DNA of 64,000 nucleotides from Pedobacter sp. FW305-3-2-15-E-R2A2 (GCF_038446955.1 NZ_CP151803.1:2790001-2854000); one strand, 5' to 3'; counted from the first letter of the stretch, positions 1-9,765 are shown. Program-made: numbers and translations. Notes: generated by a model from the letters alone, not told the origin.

Positions 1-3000
1 GGAGTTGATGTTCAACTACCTCGGGGATCTTAGTTTACCTCCTGAAGCTACCGGATTATTGGCCCTTGCAGAAGAGTCCTTTGGAAATATGGTGGCACCG
101 GAGAACAGGAGTGAGGATATCCTCGTGAACGGAATGGTGACCAAAGAAGGCTTGACTTTCGAGTTTAAGACAGCGTATGCATTGAAAAACGGATTGATGC
201 TGGAACAATTCGCCACTTTATTTGAACAGCAGCTGACTGCCGTAATCGCACATTGTGCCAACCCTTCCAGTTTTGGTTTTACTCCTTCAGATTTTCCGCT
301 ATTAAACTGGGATCAGGGAGAACTGGACAGGTTCTTATCCGAATCCCATGGCAAAGAGCGGCAGCAGGAGATCGTTCATATCTATCCGCTTTCTGCCTTA
401 CAGGAAGGCATCCTGTTTGAAACCATGTTATCTCCAGATTCGATGATCTACAAAAGTCAGATGATCCTGACTTTATCGGAAGAGATCGATCTGAATGCGC
501 TTGAGGCAGCTCTGGAGAAAGTTACCAATGAATATGATGTCTTAAGAACTTCATTTTATCATGAAGGATTGGTTGCTCCGGTTCAGGTCGTATATAAAAC
601 AAGGACGCTGGAAATTGAGAAATATACATTAAGTGATGCTGACCGGGACCAGCAGCTGGAGGTATTGGTGAAAGGCATCCGGTCACAACGCTGGGATTTA
701 AGTAAGGACCAGCTGCTGAAAGTGGCGGTGGTTAAATACTCAGAACAGGAAAGTAAACTGATCTTAACCCGCCATCACATGATATTAGACGGTTGGTCGA
801 ATGGCATTTTCTCCGGAGCTTTACTGTCGGCTTATATTGCGTTAAAGAATGCAAAACAGCTTGCTTTAGCTACCAGTCTTCCTTATTATAAATACATTGA
901 GGCACTTCAGCAAATGGATTCCGGTAAAGCCGAACAATTCTGGTCCGGATATTTATCTGACATTAGCACCAGGGCAGTATTGCCATTGTCTGGCCTGTCG
1001 GAAAGCAACATGCCGCAAAGCCGGCAGTCTTTTAAGGAATTGTCTTTTCTTGTTTCTGAAGAATTAACCAAACGGTTAAAAGTATTTTCGAGGAAGGAAC
1101 ACATTACTTTGAATAGTTTGATCCAAAGCTGTCTGGCCTTGATGTTGTGTAAGCTTTCCGGCGAAAAAAATATACTGCTGGGAGATGTCAGCTCAGGTCG
1201 GACATTGTCGGGAATAGATTTGTCGGATATGGTTGGTTTGCTCATCAATACCACACCAGGGTATTTTAACATCAATGCCGATGAAAGTGCAATTGACTTT
1301 TTACACCGCAATCAGAACTCACTACAGGAGAAACTGGAATACGAACATACCCCTTTATCTTTGATTCATCAGTATGCACAATTGAGCAATAATGAGCAGC
1401 TGTTTCAGGTTTTGTATGCTTATGAAAATTTCCCCGTAAATGAATCCGCGATCACAGACCTATCTTCTTCATTTAAAAATCTCGAGGCGCTGGAAGAAGA
1501 TCATTATCCGCTCGCGTTCAATTGTAAAGTTTCAGAAGTCTTTACCATAGGCATCAAATACGACGAATTTTATTATGACAGCGAAACTGCAGAAAGGTTT
1601 TTTAAATACCTGGAGCATGTAATAGATCAGGTCCTGAGGCATCCGGAAGGATTGTTGTCATCTATTGACTTGCTGACTGCGGTAGAAAGAAAGCAACTGC
1701 TTGTGGAATGGAACGATACTTTTGAACCTTATCCGGAGGCAAAGACATTTATCGATCTCTTCGAAGAGCAGGTGCTGAAGAGCCCGGATCATATTGCTTT
1801 GGTATTTGAAGGAGAGCAACTGACTTATAAAACATTAAACGAACGTTCAAATCAGCTGGCAAATTATTTAAGGAACACTTATCACATTAAACCCGACGAC
1901 TTTATCGGGATCAAGCTGAAACGCAGTGAAGCGGTGATTGTGACGATACTGGCTGTTTTAAAATCCGGCGCGGCTTATATTCCGATTGATTTTGAATATC
2001 CGGAAGACCGGATCAGGTATATGGTAGAGCAGAGTCAGTGTAAAGTGCTGGTCGACCAGCAGGAACTGGATTTGTTTGCTTTGGTCGCGGACAGCAACAG
2101 CGAAGAAAATCCGGAGAAACTCAATACTTCGGAAAGCCTGGCCTATGTGATCTTTACTTCAGGTTCAACAGGAAGGCCAAAAGGAACCATGATCACACAT
2201 GAGGGGATGTTAAACCATTTGTATGCCATGATCAGTCAATTGGAACTTACCTCGGATAGTGTGATCGTTCAAAATGCCTCTTTTTCATTTGACATATCGG
2301 TATGGCAATCCCTGACTGCTTTGATGACAGGTGGAACAACCTTAGTTCTAGGTAAGGAAGAAATCCTAGATCCGGCCGTGTTTCTGCAGCGGGTGAATGA
2401 TTGTCAGGTGTCGATATTACAGCTGGTACCTGCTTATTTAAATAGTTTGCTCGACATTATTGAAGAAAATGGGGGGACTCATTTCGCCAACCTCCAATAC
2501 CTTCTGGTAACCGGAGAGACTTTTCATTCCAGTCTTCTGAAGCGTTGGCTCCAGAGTTTTCCGGGAATAAAAGTAGTAAATGCCTACGGGCCCGCTGAAG
2601 CTGCGGATGACGTGACCCTCTTTTTTACCGATACCATGCCTTATACCCAAACGATCCCGATTGGTTTCCCGGTTCAGAACATGCGTATATATATTGTTGA
2701 TGAACACATGACCCTTTGTCCTGTGGGGGTACCAGGTGAAATTTGTGTTGCCGGAATTGGTGTAGGACGGGGTTACCTGAACAATGAAGTATTGACGGAG
2801 CAGAAGTTTATGGATGATCCGTTTTTCAGCGAAGTCAGCGAAAAGTTCCGTTCGGTACCGGATGATGAACACGCGATCCATACGGAGGAGGTAAAGCGGA
2901 GAAAACGCCTGTACAGGACAGGAGATATTGGACGCTGGCTGCCGGATGGAAATATCGAATGTCTGGGAAGGCAGGATGACCAGGTGAAAATCCGTGGATA

Positions 3001-4387
3001 TAGAATTGAACTGGGCGAAATTGAAAATACCCTGCAGGGAAATCCTTCGGTAACTGCCGCAGCTGTTGTGGTAAAGGAGAACAAATCAGGAGATAAATAT
3101 CTGATCGCTTATTTTGTCAGCCCGGAACATCTGGAACCATCTGCTTTGAAATCAGATCTGGAAAACAGGTTGCCAGCTTATATGATTCCTGCTGTTTTTG
3201 TGAGGCTTGAAAAATTACCGCTAACCGCCAATGGGAAAATAGACAAAAAAGATCTTACCAACAGGGCGGAAACTGCAGCGATAAATTGCGGGTTTTATGA
3301 AGGAGCAAGGAATGAGACAGAAGCAAGGTTGGTTGAGATCTGGGCAAAAGTTTTAAAAAAGGAAGCTGCTGAGATTGGCATCCATGATGATTTCTTTGCG
3401 TTGGGTGGTCATTCTTTACTGAGTGTCCGGTTGAACGGTATGATTAAGAAAGCATTTGAATTGGATCACCTTGAATTACAGTTTTTATTCAGATATCCAA
3501 CCATATTCCTGTTTTCTAGTGTGTTAAGTCGCTCAGGTATGGATGGTGTAAAAATGCTGAGCGGCAATCCCGCAATTGATCAACACCTGATTGAATTAAG
3601 AAAAGGAGAGGACAATGCCATTGTTTCATTTGTGATTCCTGGTATGCCAGGCATTGCTGATGGTTATTTTGAACTGGCCGGGGCATTACCCGGAAATGGA
3701 AATGTTTATGGGTTACAGATGAAGGGGTTGTTTGAAGATGAACAGCCTCTCAACAGTATTCCTGAGATCGCCGCAGCACAGCTGATGTTGATCCGTAGCA
3801 TTGCTGATCAGCAGGAAATCAACCTCGTTGCTCATAGTTACGGTTGTCTGGTTGTTTATGAATTGCTGAAACAGCTTCAGTTTAGCCCTGACCTCAAAAT
3901 TGCCAATGTCTTTTTAATTGACGGATATACTGATTTGCTCGACAACAGGTTTAGTCAGGCAGATATCGAAATGGATTTTCTAAAAGGAGTGGAGCAGATC
4001 AGCAATGAGGTCATCATTGGAAAAGAAGCGCTCATTCATGGATTACTACAGGAAAGGGAAAACGACCGCCCTGCAGCATTGATGGCCCAGCTGGAAAAAA
4101 GAGGGATTGACATCTCTTCCGCCTATTTACAACGCTTGTATCAGACCTGTGTCGCCAGCATGAGCATACACTATAAACCTGAAGAAAAGTTACCCTATCC
4201 TGTCATCAGCATTCTGGCCCATGAGGGCGCAGAGCAGCTGGATGGAGATAAGGATTGGAGCAGATATTATCAGGACATCAGGACTGTTAAAGCGACCGGT
4301 ACGCATTTTAGTATGGTAAAGGAGCCACATTGCAGGCGTTGGATTACCCTGACTCAAACAGAATTTAAACCCTATTTAACCTCTTAA
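1..4387 (+). CDS. Nonribosomal peptide synthetase, terminal module (partial 5' end): E(end)-C-A-PCP-TE
   Basis: This is the last module of a peptide assembly line, which adds the final amino acid and releases the product. The frame is open to the left edge, so the first ATG is not the true start. Residues 1-90 carry FNYLGDL, the end of an epimerisation domain, so the upstream residue is probably D-configured. A condensation domain (about 124-560) starts with YPLSALQEG and has its active site at H257-H258-x3-D261-G. The adenylation domain (about 570-1090) has FTSGSTGRPKG, NAYGPAEA, YRTGD and the invariant Lys in LTANGKIDKK. The carrier domain has LGGHSL with Ser1137 as the phosphopantetheine site. 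The thioesterase (about 1180-1455) has AHSYG with nucleophile Ser1278 and a terminal GTHFS His. My alignment to GrsA gives the specificity code DIWQLTADD+K, which I cannot assign. The TE has Ala instead of the usual first Gly of GxSxG. The aminotransferase gene starts 4 bp after the stop. Confidence 0.95.
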   Translation, partial: ELMFNYLGDLSLPPEATGLLALAEESFGNMVAPENRSEDILVNGMVTKEGLTFEFKTAYALKNGLMLEQFATLFEQQLTAVIAHCANPSSFGFTPSDFPLLNWDQGELDRFLSESHGKERQQEIVHIYPLSALQEGILFETMLSPDSMIYKSQMILTLSEEIDLNALEAALEKVTNEYDVLRTSFYHEGLVAPVQVVYKTRTLEIEKYTLSDADRDQQLEVLVKGIRSQRWDLSKDQLLKVAVVKYSEQESKLILTRHHMILDGWSNGIFSGALLSAYIALKNAKQLALATSLPYYKYIEALQQMDSGKAEQFWSGYLSDISTRAVLPLSGLSESNMPQSRQSFKELSFLVSEELTKRLKVFSRKEHITLNSLIQSCLALMLCKLSGEKNILLGDVSSGRTLSGIDLSDMVGLLINTTPGYFNINADESAIDFLHRNQNSLQEKLEYEHTPLSLIHQYAQLSNNEQLFQVLYAYENFPVNESAITDLSSSFKNLEALEEDHYPLAFNCKVSEVFTIGIKYDEFYYDSETAERFFKYLEHVIDQVLRHPEGLLSSIDLLTAVERKQLLVEWNDTFEPYPEAKTFIDLFEEQVLKSPDHIALVFEGEQLTYKTLNERSNQLANYLRNTYHIKPDDFIGIKLKRSEAVIVTILAVLKSGAAYIPIDFEYPEDRIRYMVEQSQCKVLVDQQELDLFALVADSNSEENPEKLNTSESLAYVIFTSGSTGRPKGTMITHEGMLNHLYAMISQLELTSDSVIVQNASFSFDISVWQSLTALMTGGTTLVLGKEEILDPAVFLQRVNDCQVSILQLVPAYLNSLLDIIEENGGTHFANLQYLLVTGETFHSSLLKRWLQSFPGIKVVNAYGPAEAADDVTLFFTDTMPYTQTIPIGFPVQNMRIYIVDEHMTLCPVGVPGEICVAGIGVGRGYLNNEVLTEQKFMDDPFFSEVSEKFRSVPDDEHAIHTEEVKRRKRLYRTGDIGRWLPDGNIECLGRQDDQVKIRGYRIELGEIENTLQGNPSVTAAAVVVKENKSGDKYLIAYFVSPEHLEPSALKSDLENRLPAYMIPAVFVRLEKLPLTANGKIDKKDLTNRAETAAINCGFYEGARNETEARLVEIWAKVLKKEAAEIGIHDDFFALGGHSLLSVRLNGMIKKAFELDHLELQFLFRYPTIFLFSSVLSRSGMDGVKMLSGNPAIDQHLIELRKGEDNAIVSFVIPGMPGIADGYFELAGALPGNGNVYGLQMKGLFEDEQPLNSIPEIAAAQLMLIRSIADQQEINLVAHSYGCLVVYELLKQLQFSPDLKIANVFLIDGYTDLLDNRFSQADIEMDFLKGVEQISNEVIIGKEALIHGLLQERENDRPAALMAQLEKRGIDISSAYLQRLYQTCVASMSIHYKPEEKLPYPVISILAHEGAEQLDGDKDWSRYYQDIRTVKATGTHFSMVKEPHCRRWITLTQTEFKPYLTS

Positions 4388-4391
4388 CGCT

Positions 4392-5663
4392 TTGAAAACA
4401 ATAGAAGAACACGAATCACAAGTTAGAAGTTACAGCAGGAACTTTCCTGCAACTTTTAGCACTTCATCTGGTGCTTATTTATATGATGAAGCCAATAACC
4501 GGTATGTTGACTTTTTCTCAGGTGCCGGTGCACTGAATTATGGGCATAATGACGAGGACATGAAACAGGCGCTGATCGATTACATTAGTCGAAATGGAAT
4601 TGTCCATTCGCTGGATATGGCCACGGTTGCCAAAGAAAGTTTTATAGATAATTTTATCCGTTATATTCTGAAGCCGAGGGGACTGGATTATAAAATACAG
4701 TTTACCGGACCAACGGGTGCGAATGCGGTGGAGGCAGCTGTAAAACTAGCACAGATCGTGAAAGGGAGAAATCAGATCATTTCTTTTACGAACGCCTACC
4801 ACGGACACTCTAAGGGGGCATTGAGGTTAACCGCGAATGCCTATTACAGGGAGGGCCTTGAAGATGACCTCTCGCAATCGACTACATTCCACCCTTTTTC
4901 GGGTTATCTGGGCCCTGATATTGATACCTCAGTGCTGCTGGATAAACTATTAAGCGACAAGGGCAGTGGTTTAAGCAAGCCGGCAGCCATCATTTTAGAA
5001 ACCATACAGGGAGAAGGTGGAATTAACATTGCCACACAGCAATGGCTGCGAAACATGCGGGAAATGACCAGCAGACATGGGATCCTGATGATCATTGATG
5101 ACATTCAGAGCGGCTGTGGCAGGACCGGTGATTTCTTCTCTTTTGAATTTGCAGACATACAGCCGGATATGGTGGTCTTGTCTAAATCGATCAGTGGATG
5201 CGGTTTGCCGATGTCGCTGTTGCTGATCAAGCCGGAAATTGATGCCTGGAAGCCCGGGCAGCATACCGGTACATTCCGGGGGAATAACTATGCATTCCTC
5301 ACCGCTGCAGTCGCCATTGAAAAATATTGGAAAGATGATCAGCTCAGCCAAAAAGTAAAAAGAGAATCCAAAGCCATTGTGAGTTTTCTTCATGAAATAA
5401 AGGAGGAATATCCGGGGGAGCTGAGTATAAGGGGGCGGGGTTTTATGATCGGGCTTGAATTTAAAGACAAAGCCATGGCTGTTGAAGTTTCCAAAGCTTG
5501 TTTTAAAAACGGCCTTGTGATTGAAACCTGCGGGGCTGAGGATCAGGTGCTCAAATTGTTTCCGCCGCTTACGATATCCGCAGAGAGCCTGGAGAAAGGT
5601 CTGGAGATCCTGAATAGCAGTATTGTTGAATTGATGAGAAATAAAAAGCCAGTATACCTATGA
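4392..5663 (+). CDS. EctB-like diaminobutyrate--2-oxoglutarate aminotransferase
   Basis: A class III PLP-dependent aminotransferase of 423 residues, the usual length for EctB/Dat enzymes. These convert L-aspartate-4-semialdehyde plus glutamate into L-2,4-diaminobutyrate. Diagnostic segments are FSGAGALNYGHND near the N-terminus, NAYHGHS, IDDIQSGCGRTGDFFSFE, the PLP lysine K265 in LSKSISG, and GTFRGNN. This whole pattern matches EctB-type enzymes more closely than ornithine or acetylornithine aminotransferases. It starts at a TTG 4 bp after the NRPS stop with no clear Shine-Dalgarno site. Its end overlaps the AT-ER gene by 4 bp, so it is translationally coupled within the cluster. No ectA or ectC lies beside it, so I infer that it supplies diaminobutyrate to the NRPS rather than to ectoine synthesis. 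An alternative is transamination of another omega-aldehyde. Confidence 0.85.
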   Translation: MKTIEEHESQVRSYSRNFPATFSTSSGAYLYDEANNRYVDFFSGAGALNYGHNDEDMKQALIDYISRNGIVHSLDMATVAKESFIDNFIRYILKPRGLDYKIQFTGPTGANAVEAAVKLAQIVKGRNQIISFTNAYHGHSKGALRLTANAYYREGLEDDLSQSTTFHPFSGYLGPDIDTSVLLDKLLSDKGSGLSKPAAIILETIQGEGGINIATQQWLRNMREMTSRHGILMIIDDIQSGCGRTGDFFSFEFADIQPDMVVLSKSISGCGLPMSLLLIKPEIDAWKPGQHTGTFRGNNYAFLTAAVAIEKYWKDDQLSQKVKRESKAIVSFLHEIKEEYPGELSIRGRGFMIGLEFKDKAMAVEVSKACFKNGLVIETCGAEDQVLKLFPPLTISAESLEKGLEILNSSIVELMRNKKPVYL

Positions 5664-7957
5664 AAGCAATTATGTTTCCCGGTCAGGGCTCCCAGTATAG
5701 AGGTATGGGGAGGGATTTATTTAACCGTTACAAAACTGAGACACAGCAAGCTTCAGACTTGTTGGGGTATGACTTGCAGGAACTTTGTGTCGCCGATCCG
5801 CATAAACAATTGTCGCAAACCCAGTTTACGCAACCAGCTTTGTACGTGGTCAACGCCTTTGGTTATGCTGCGGTCAAAGAAAACAGTTCTGCTTCGTACT
5901 TTGTTGGCCATAGCCTTGGGGAGTACAATGCCTTACTCGCGGCAGGGGTCTTCGATTTTATTACCGGCTTAAAGCTGGTCAGGAAGCGGGGAGAGCTGAT
6001 GGCTGAAGCTTCTGGCGGCGGCATGGCGGCAGTTGTTGGCGTTGAAATGACCGAATTGAAAAAAATGCTGAGTACTCCGGATTATGAAGGCATAGATATC
6101 GCCAATTTTAATACCCCTTCGCAAATCGTCATTGCCGGGAAACAGGAGGCCATTAAAAAGGTAGTTGCTGAATTTGAAGGTAAAGGGATCAGAATTATTC
6201 CTCTGCAGGTCAGCGCGGCCTTTCATTCCAGATATATGGCCCCGGCTGCGGTAGATTTTGAAGGTTTTTTAAAAGGGTTTGAATTCTCCGCTCCGACCAT
6301 TCCTGTAATTTCAAATGCATTGGGCATTCCTTATGAAAAAGAGCAGACAGTGAGGTTACTGAGCACACAGATTGCGAGTCCGGTGCTGTGGACCAACAGC
6401 ATCCGTTTTCTAATGGGAAAGGGAGTGGTTGATTACCAGGAAATCGGCAGCAGCATTCTTTCAAAAATGGTTCATGAGATCCGGGAAAAGTGCAGTCCTA
6501 TTTTAGGGCAAAGTAATGCCATTGCCGTTGAACGAAACGGAACTGCGGTAAAGAACGGACAGCTGAAAACTGAAAATGAAAATTCAGTGCCAAAATCCGG
6601 CAGAAGTCTGCCGATGAAACTGGGGAGTAAACTATTCCGGGAAGATTATCAGATTAAATATGCTTATGTGACAGGTGCGATGTACCGGGGCATTGCCTCA
6701 AGAGAACTCGTCGTAAAGATGGGGAAAGCCAATATGCTTGGCTACCTTGGGACCGGTGGATTATCACTTGAAAAAATTGAAGCGGATATACAGCATATCC
6801 AGAATGAGCTTACAGAAGGCCAGGCATTTGGGCTGAATTTACTGCACAGCATCACCGATCCTTCCTTTGAAATGGAAACGGTAAAGCTCTATTTAAGGTT
6901 AGGGGTGAAACACATTGAAGCTGCCGCTTATATGCAAATGACGGAATCTTTGGTCTATTATCGTTTATCCGGTTTGCAGCAGGGAGAAAATAAAGAGACC
7001 ATTTGCAGGCATAAAATATTGGGTAAGATCTCGCGGCCGGAGGTCGCAGAAGAATTTATGCGGCCTGCTCCGGAGAAGATCGTCAATAAACTGCTTCGGG
7101 AAGGACTGATCAGCGCAGAGCAGGCTGAGCTTTCGAAAACGGTTCCGATGAGCTATGACATTTGTGTCGAAGCAGACTCGGGTGGACATACCGATGGTGG
7201 GGTTGCCCTGGTGCTTTTGCCCAGCATTCAAAGACTGCGCACAGATATTCAAAAGGAATATCAATACCAGAGACCAATAAATATTGGTCTTGCAGGAGGG
7301 ATCGGAACGCCTCAGGCCATTGCCTGTGCCTTTGTGATGGGCGCAGATTTTGTACTTACCGGATCGATTAATCAATGTACCGTGGAGGCCGATATGAGCG
7401 ATTATGTAAAAGACCTCCTGCAAGAGATCAATGTCCAGGATACGGCTTATGCACCTGCCGGAGATATGTTTGAAATCGGTTCTAAGGTTCAGGTACTTAA
7501 AAAAGGAGTGTTGTTTCCTGCAAGGGCAAATAAGTTATATGCGCTTTATACACAGTATAATGCATTACATGAGATTCCTGAGAAAACGGTAGAGCAACTG
7601 GAGCGGAATTATTTCAAAAAGCCGATTCCTGAAATCTGGGAAGAAACCATTACCTATTTTAAAAATAAGGGGGAACATTCCGAAATACAAAAAGCGGAAC
7701 AAAATCCAAGACATAAAATGGCACTGGTTTTCCGCTGGTACTTTGGCTACAGCATGCGGCTTTCCCTTGCGGGAAATAAAGATCAGCAGGTTAATTTCCA
7801 GGTCCATTGTGGTCCGGCGCTTGGTGCTTTTAACCAGTGGGTAAAAGGAACAACACTGGAAAGCTGGCGGAACCGTCATGTAGACGAAATCGGGGTGAAA
7901 ATGATGGAGGAGTCGGCCAGCCTCCTGGAGAACATGTATCAATCCTTTAAATCTTAG
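5660..7957 (+). CDS. Trans-acting acyltransferase / PfaD-type enoyl reductase fusion (AT-ER)
   Basis: A 765-residue two-domain protein typical of trans-AT polyketide pathways (PksE-like). Residues 1-285 form a malonyl-CoA:ACP acyltransferase: FPGQGSQ at the start, GHSLGEY with nucleophile Ser85, the carboxylate-binding Arg in VRKRGELM, and AAFHS with catalytic His189. These marks fit malonyl loading of AT-less PKS modules. A low-complexity linker (about 290-310) leads into a PfaD-family FMN enoyl reductase (about 315-765) with LGYLGTGGL, EADSGGHTDG and NIGLAGGIGTPQA, related to nitronate monooxygenases. The protein implies PKS modules to the left of the window, at least one needing enoyl reduction in trans. 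It overlaps the aminotransferase by 4 bp and precedes the oxygenase gene by 33 bp. Confidence 0.95.
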   Translation: MKAIMFPGQGSQYRGMGRDLFNRYKTETQQASDLLGYDLQELCVADPHKQLSQTQFTQPALYVVNAFGYAAVKENSSASYFVGHSLGEYNALLAAGVFDFITGLKLVRKRGELMAEASGGGMAAVVGVEMTELKKMLSTPDYEGIDIANFNTPSQIVIAGKQEAIKKVVAEFEGKGIRIIPLQVSAAFHSRYMAPAAVDFEGFLKGFEFSAPTIPVISNALGIPYEKEQTVRLLSTQIASPVLWTNSIRFLMGKGVVDYQEIGSSILSKMVHEIREKCSPILGQSNAIAVERNGTAVKNGQLKTENENSVPKSGRSLPMKLGSKLFREDYQIKYAYVTGAMYRGIASRELVVKMGKANMLGYLGTGGLSLEKIEADIQHIQNELTEGQAFGLNLLHSITDPSFEMETVKLYLRLGVKHIEAAAYMQMTESLVYYRLSGLQQGENKETICRHKILGKISRPEVAEEFMRPAPEKIVNKLLREGLISAEQAELSKTVPMSYDICVEADSGGHTDGGVALVLLPSIQRLRTDIQKEYQYQRPINIGLAGGIGTPQAIACAFVMGADFVLTGSINQCTVEADMSDYVKDLLQEINVQDTAYAPAGDMFEIGSKVQVLKKGVLFPARANKLYALYTQYNALHEIPEKTVEQLERNYFKKPIPEIWEETITYFKNKGEHSEIQKAEQNPRHKMALVFRWYFGYSMRLSLAGNKDQQVNFQVHCGPALGAFNQWVKGTTLESWRNRHVDEIGVKMMEESASLLENMYQSFKS

Positions 7958-7990
7958 CGCCTTTATAAAACATTTCAAAATTCTAAAATC

Positions 7991-8800
7991 ATGAACAATC
8001 AACCTATCCCCAGGCTCCGTAAAACAGCACAGCTTCAGATTAAAGAACACCTAAAAAAGAATACTCCGTTTGTTTTGTTGCCCGAGAGCAATTGGGAAAC
8101 AAAGAGAGACGAGTTTCTGGAAAGGCTGGAAAGTTTCCCCCTTACCTTACTGAGGTACCATAAGACAGATCCCGCAGCGACCAGAAACAATGCGACTTAT
8201 CTGAAAACTAGTTATTCGGCAATTGTTAAAAATATGGATGCTTATAAAAAGAGTCCCGATTATACCTATAATGTAGCCTCCGATATCAGAAATCTTGGGC
8301 AGGATATCGGGAAATCTGTATTTGAACAATTTGCACCGGATGTGGTGTCTTATTCAGTTTTAGAAGAAATCAATTTCTGGGTCAATTTTGGAGGAGACCC
8401 CAGTGGTTTACATTATGATGTTTATGACAATTTTAATTTTCAGCTTTCCGGGAAGAAAGTATTTTATATTGCTCCGCCGGGCTGGAAAAAATATCATGCT
8501 AAAAAGGTTTCTACCTTTCAGGGGCACACTTCTTCGTATGGTAATATCCGGAACCTGCGGGAGAATGCTTCCGACAGGGAGGTTCAGGAGCAGCTCAATG
8601 AGTTTAGTGAAGTAGAATTGAATTGCGGAGAGTTGCTGTACCTGCCCACTTGCTGGTGGCATGAGGTACATGCCAAGGATAGTCTGAATACCAACGTTAA
8701 TTTCTGGTGGAGGAATGAGTCAAAATTACTGTTTAAGTTTTTGCCTCAGCTCTATACTTCTTTGTGGACCTACGCTTACCGGAAGGCGAAAGGAATATGA
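7991..8800 (+). CDS. JmjC/cupin_8-like Fe(II)/2-oxoglutarate-dependent oxygenase
   Basis: 269 residues with a JmjC/cupin_8 fold signature. The metal triad appears as His141-x-Asp143 in LHYDVYDN and His224 in CWWHEVHA. The strand GKKVFYIAPPGW lies between them, as in FIH-like asparaginyl and aspartyl hydroxylases. Such enzymes hydroxylate amino acid side chains or peptides using O2 and 2-oxoglutarate. It sits inside the biosynthetic operon and its stop overlaps the start of the next gene (ATGA), so a tailoring role is likely. Beta-hydroxylation of a carrier-bound or finished peptide residue would fit. The exact substrate cannot be read from sequence. Confidence 0.8.
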   Translation: MNNQPIPRLRKTAQLQIKEHLKKNTPFVLLPESNWETKRDEFLERLESFPLTLLRYHKTDPAATRNNATYLKTSYSAIVKNMDAYKKSPDYTYNVASDIRNLGQDIGKSVFEQFAPDVVSYSVLEEINFWVNFGGDPSGLHYDVYDNFNFQLSGKKVFYIAPPGWKKYHAKKVSTFQGHTSSYGNIRNLRENASDREVQEQLNEFSEVELNCGELLYLPTCWWHEVHAKDSLNTNVNFWWRNESKLLFKFLPQLYTSLWTYAYRKAKGI

Positions 8801-9765
8801 TCAACGAATTTAAAATCGCATTTCTATTTTCCGGTCAGGGGAGCCAGATCCGGTGTATGGGGCAGAAACTCTTTGACCATCATCCCGTTTTCCGGACGAG
8901 TATGGAGCACAGTCATGCGATTGTTCAGCAACAGTTGAACAGGAATTTAATCGATGAGTTGTACCATAGCGGAACTGCTGTTTTTGATGATATACTGGTC
9001 ACCCATCCGGCGATCGTTGCGGTTGAACTTGCGATGTACGAATTGATGAAGGAACTGGATATTACCTGCGACTATGTCTTGGGGAACAGTCTTGGAGAGT
9101 TTGCTGCCGGTGTAGTGGCGGGAATATGGACTGCCGATAACGCTCTGGAGATGGCGATTGAGCAGGCAAAATCAATCAGCAGAAGTAACGATACCGGTGT
9201 CATGTTGTCCATTATCTGTGCAAAAGACAAAATTTCGAAAGCTTTGCTGGATAGGCATGGTCTTTTTCTGGCAACGGATAATTTTGACGGGCATTTTACC
9301 GTTTCCGGTTCGTCTTTACATCTGGATTCATTTCTATCGGGACTGGATCAGCAGAGAATTCAATATGTACAACTTCCTGTTAAATATCCTTTTCATTCTC
9401 CGCTCATTGAAATGGGCTGCAAGACCTTTGACTATTCGCTTGCTCATCTTGGCGCATTTCCGGATCCCGGGCCTTGTTTTATTTCAGGTTTAAAAGGCGA
9501 AGGCCTCAGTTCCATGCCCCAGAGCTATTTTTCAGACATTGCAAGGGGCTATATTGATTTTCCAAAGGCCGTTAATTATATGGAGCAGATGGATGGTCCT
9601 TTTCTGTACATTGACCTCGGTCCTTCAGGAACGCTGGCTACTTTTGTCAAGTATAATCTGCCTCTTTCATCGGCATCGAAGAGTATTCCCATCATGACAC
9701 CCTACAAAAGAGAAGTGGAGCAGCTGGACAAACTTGCCCGGATTTTAAATTTAATCCCGGATTAG
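8797..9765 (+). CDS. Second discrete acyltransferase, acyl-hydrolase-like (PksD/PedC type)
   Basis: 322 residues of the FabD/AT fold, starting FLFSGQGSQ. The nucleophile elbow reads GNSLGEF (Ser98) where most ATs have GHSLG, and the catalytic His is in PFHSP. The Arg that binds the malonyl carboxylate (VRKRGELM in the neighbouring AT) is absent: the equivalent stretch reads IEQAKSISRS. In trans-AT systems with two ATs, one is often an acyl hydrolase that clears stalled chains from carrier proteins, and loss of this Arg fits that role. I chose the ATG at 8797, which overlaps the oxygenase stop (ATGA) and follows a purine-rich stretch; a 33-bp longer frame starts inside the oxygenase gene and adds no conserved sequence. 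The hydrolase role is inferred. Confidence 0.85.
   Translation: MINEFKIAFLFSGQGSQIRCMGQKLFDHHPVFRTSMEHSHAIVQQQLNRNLIDELYHSGTAVFDDILVTHPAIVAVELAMYELMKELDITCDYVLGNSLGEFAAGVVAGIWTADNALEMAIEQAKSISRSNDTGVMLSIICAKDKISKALLDRHGLFLATDNFDGHFTVSGSSLHLDSFLSGLDQQRIQYVQLPVKYPFHSPLIEMGCKTFDYSLAHLGAFPDPGPCFISGLKGEGLSSMPQSYFSDIARGYIDFPKAVNYMEQMDGPFLYIDLGPSGTLATFVKYNLPLSSASKSIPIMTPYKREVEQLDKLARILNLIPD

Noticed and set aside
907..1311. Antisense open frames within the NRPS and other long genes, up to 197 codons
   Set aside because: They are shadows of strongly coding sense frames and show no domain patterns.
4392..5663. Ectoine biosynthesis operon
   Set aside because: Only the EctB-like step is present. No EctA acetyltransferase or EctC ectoine synthase is encoded beside it, and it overlaps PKS genes.
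8764..8796. Upstream start for the second AT
   Set aside because: It lies inside the oxygenase gene and adds 11 residues with no conservation. The overlapping ATGA at 8797 is the normal coupled start.
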